Positions 61,880 through 64,000 of a DNA stretch of 64,000 nt are shown here, piece by piece. Numbering within the stretch: the stretch's first letter is position 1; each line of letters starts with the position of its first letter. The notes below the pieces were generated by a model. It was given only the letters and a program-made list of their open reading frames with translations. It did no database searches and was not told where the DNA came from. The stretch lies in contig NZ_KB898874.1 of NCBI RefSeq assembly GCF_000377905.1, positions 248,001-312,000 of the forward strand, read 5' to 3'. Source of the stretch: Thioalkalivibrio sp. ALMg11 (lineage in GTDB: Bacteria; Pseudomonadota; Gammaproteobacteria; Ectothiorhodospirales; Ectothiorhodospiraceae). The position numbers were made by a program, and so were the translations under genes.

Positions 61880-63442
61880 ATGAGCGAACTGGAACAGCAC
61901 CATAACCGCCTGCGCCAACTGGTCGAGAGCGGTGGATTTCCCGCCCCGGTGCCGGATGCGAACTCCGTGCGCACCATCGAAACCCATATCTCCACCGTGA
62001 TCCTCGCGGGCGAGGATGCCTACAAGTTCAAGAAGCCACTGAACCTCGGTTTCCTCGACTTCTCCACCTTGGAGGCTCGCCGCCACTACTGCGAGACCGA
62101 GCTGGAGGTCAATCGCCGTCTGGCGCCCCAGATCTATCTGGAGCTCGCCACCCTCAATGGCGACGATGCCCACCCCGTCATCAACGGCGAAGGCCCCATC
62201 CTCGACTACGCCGTGCACATGCGCCGGTTCGACCGCGCCCGCCAACTGGACCATCTGCTGGACAAGGGCCAACTACCCGCCGCCGCCATGGATACACTGG
62301 GCCACTACATCGCCGCCTTTCATGAACGCACCGAACGCACCGATGCGCAGTCCGAATACGGCACCGCAGAGGCCGCCACCCAGCCGATGCTGGACAACTT
62401 CCCGGCCCTCGACGAGACCGTGCGTGGCGCATCGGACCGGGCACGCCTGGAACGGCTGGAACAGTGGACTCGCTCGGAAATCCATCGACTGCATGATGTA
62501 CTTCAGGCTCGGCATGACGAAGGGTTCGTACGCCATGGCCATGGCGACCTGCACCTGGGCAACCTGGTCTATGTCGATGACGAGAACGGCGAGGAAGTGC
62601 CGGTCGCCTTCGACGCGATCGAGTTTGACCCCGCCTTGCGCTGGATCGACGTGATCTCCGAGATCGCCTTTACCACCATGGATCTTCTGGCCCGTCAGTC
62701 GCGCGCCCACGCCTGGCGACTGCTGAATGCCTATCTGGACGGGCGCGAAGACTTCGACGGCCTCGCGCTCCTGCCGCTGTACCAGGTCTACCGTGCACTG
62801 ATCCGGGCCAAGGTCCAGGGCATTCACGGGACCGAGGCACAGCTCCCCTCCGATGAACAGGCGGCCCACAAGGCCGAGATGGGGCGCTATCTTGCCCTGG
62901 CCGAGCGCCTGACCGAACGCGGATCGCCCCGGCTGATCCTGATGCACGGCGTCTCCGGCAGCGGCAAGACCGTGATCAGCACGCAGATCGTCGAAGCCCT
63001 GGGTGCCGTGCGCCTGCGCTCCGACATCGAACGCAAGCGCATGTCCGACGCCGTCTCCTACAGTGCGGACGCCCGGGCCCGGATCTACGCGCATCTGCGC
63101 GAGCGCGCCGAACACCTGCTGGCGCTCGGCCTGACCGTGGTGGTCGACGCCACCTTCCTCACCCGCGACCAGCGCGCCCCATTCCAGCGCCTGGCGCAGG
63201 AACAGGCGGCCGGCTTTGCAGTAGTTGCCTGCCGCGCCCGTGATGAGGTGCTGCGCGAACGACTCGAGGCACGCACCCGCGCGGCCCGTGATGCCTCGGA
63301 TGCCGGCGTCGAGGTGATGGAACAGCAACAGCCGCAGCAGGAATGGCCCGCCCCAGAGGAGGGCCGCATCGAGGTCGCTCCGGAGGCACCGCTGGATCCG
63401 GACGCGCTCGCCCGCCAGTTGCTGCAACCCGTCGCAACCTGA
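61880..63442 (+). CDS. Aminoglycoside phosphotransferase-like / P-loop kinase fusion
   Basis: This 520-residue protein joins an APH-fold kinase (1-330) to a C-terminal P-loop kinase (335-500). The first has LAGEDAYKFKKPLNLGFLD near residues 42-60 (ATP Lys) and the catalytic HGHGDLHLGNLVYVDDENGE near 219-238 with AFDAIEFDP. The second has the Walker A LMHGVSGSGKTVIS near 354-367 and VVVDATFLTRDQRAPF near 418-433. Such AAA/APH fusions are common in proteobacteria, with unknown substrates. GGAG precedes ATG 61880. It diverges from mrcB. Confidence 0.88.
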   Translation: MSELEQHHNRLRQLVESGGFPAPVPDANSVRTIETHISTVILAGEDAYKFKKPLNLGFLDFSTLEARRHYCETELEVNRRLAPQIYLELATLNGDDAHPVINGEGPILDYAVHMRRFDRARQLDHLLDKGQLPAAAMDTLGHYIAAFHERTERTDAQSEYGTAEAATQPMLDNFPALDETVRGASDRARLERLEQWTRSEIHRLHDVLQARHDEGFVRHGHGDLHLGNLVYVDDENGEEVPVAFDAIEFDPALRWIDVISEIAFTTMDLLARQSRAHAWRLLNAYLDGREDFDGLALLPLYQVYRALIRAKVQGIHGTEAQLPSDEQAAHKAEMGRYLALAERLTERGSPRLILMHGVSGSGKTVISTQIVEALGAVRLRSDIERKRMSDAVSYSADARARIYAHLRERAEHLLALGLTVVVDATFLTRDQRAPFQRLAQEQAAGFAVVACRARDEVLRERLEARTRAARDASDAGVEVMEQQQPQQEWPAPEEGRIEVAPEAPLDPDALARQLLQPVAT

Positions 63443-63559
63443 GCGACGGGCTACAATCAGCGATAGACAGACACCGGATACTCCGTCAACTTCGCTACGT
63501 ACGAACTGGCACGCTCGCCCTCGAGATCCGAACCCGTCCAGCAACCTGCAGGAGCCCCC

Positions 63560-64000
63560 ATGCATCATCGCCGCCCCGGCCCGCTCGACCGAATTCGCCG
63601 CGCCCTCATGCCCATCGCTCTAGGCGGGCTGCTCGCCATCGGCTCCACCGCCCAGGCCGATGCCCTGCTGCACTACGTCGACGACGAGGGGCTGGAGAGC
63701 CAGATCCTGGTGCGGGGCGAGACCGTGCGCATGGAACTCAACGAGTCCATCAGCGGAACCTCCGGCTACATGCTCTTCGATGCCACGACCGACAAGCTCA
63801 CGGTCGTGGATGACAGCGAGCAGACCTACACCCCGCTGACCCGCGAGGTGATGGACCAGCAAATGCGCGCCATGACCGACATGGTCAGTGACCTGCGCCG
63901 GCAGATGGAACAGCTTCCACCCGAGGTGCGCCAGCAGCTCGAGGACCAGCTGGGCATCGGGGCAGAGGGTTTCGATGCCGAAATCGACACCCGTGCCACC
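63560..64000 (+). CDS. Exported protein of unknown function (3' end outside window)
   Basis: The first 147 codons encode a Sec signal (LMPIALGGLLAIGSTAQA, residues 16-33) and a mature domain with LHYVDDEGLESQILVRGETV and YMLFDATTDKLTVVDDSEQT, followed by a charged helical stretch with Met-Arg and Gln-rich pattern (MRAMTDMVSDLRRQMEQLPP). No family is recognised with confidence; the early part resembles periplasmic proteins that read a bound value or metal in DUF4412-like fashion, but this is weak. CAGGAG lies just before the ATG. Confidence 0.8.
   Translation, partial: MHHRRPGPLDRIRRALMPIALGGLLAIGSTAQADALLHYVDDEGLESQILVRGETVRMELNESISGTSGYMLFDATTDKLTVVDDSEQTYTPLTREVMDQQMRAMTDMVSDLRRQMEQLPPEVRQQLEDQLGIGAEGFDAEIDTRAT

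Noticed and set aside
1-64000. CRISPR arrays, prophage or complete insertion sequences
   Set aside because: No regularly spaced repeats, no phage structural or integrase genes, and no transposase frame were found on either strand.

Overview
The window is GC-rich chromosomal DNA of a gammaproteobacterium, most likely a sulfur-oxidising member of the Ectothiorhodospiraceae close to Thioalkalivibrio. The pointers are a Tat-exported SoxB thiosulfohydrolase, the gammaproteobacterial order surE-pcm-yqaA-nlpD-rpoS, a tmRNA whose tag reads ANDDNYALAA, a two-gene 10-methyl fatty acid type operon, and vertebrate-type class I aldolase. The genus is inferred from gene content; no 16S rRNA is present. One tRNA (Val-GAC) and one tmRNA are present. 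There is no CRISPR array, phage, or complete insertion sequence.

Layout. 1-6.7 kb: 5' end of purL, ssrA, yjbQ, a small lipoprotein, a YihY/BrkB membrane protein, a broken truncated-globin remnant, rlmM and soxB. The yjbQ/rlmM convergent junction occurs twice, on either side of the lipoprotein-yihY segment. 6.9-12 kb: a predicted FNR-activated small RNA, class I aldolase, a flavoprotein, an RDD protein, a phospholipase-D-fold lipoprotein and tRNA-Val. 12-20 kb: lipid genes (FAD oxidase plus CFA-type methyltransferase; an adenylation-ACP-acyltransferase fusion) around an AT-richer ATP-grasp gene and a 283-bp inverted-repeat element. 20-31 kb: DUF429, methyltransferases, a SPOR protein, a phosphatase, cardiolipin synthase, dnaE2 with a LexA operator, and manB-manC. 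31-36 kb: PAS-PAS-GGDEF cyclase, a DUF1538/PII-like/CBS operon and an SDR. 36-49 kb: ompW (predicted FNR promoter), a HIT/M1 peptidase/ChaN-PDZ operon, FkbM methyltransferase, creatininase-like hydrolase, riboflavin genes, and the alaC-hom-thrC operon preceded by a second copy of the inverted-repeat element. 49-64 kb: rpoS stress cluster, Smr protein, Tll0287-type haem protein, LOV photosensor, and the mrcB-TPR-yoaA-tsaB-truD operon, then a phosphotransferase/kinase fusion and the 5' part of an exported protein.

The most interesting non-coding signals are four. (1) A promoter with a perfect FNR half-site pair centred 41.5 bp before a predicted start, followed 120 nt later by a strong terminator with no gene between; ompW has the same geometry. 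(2) A repeated 282-283 bp TA-flanked element whose two copies differ by paired changes that preserve its hairpins. (3) A 40-bp perfect-arm palindrome containing both the LexA box and the start codon of dnaE2. (4) The duplicated yjbQ/rlmM junction, which resembles an old integration.
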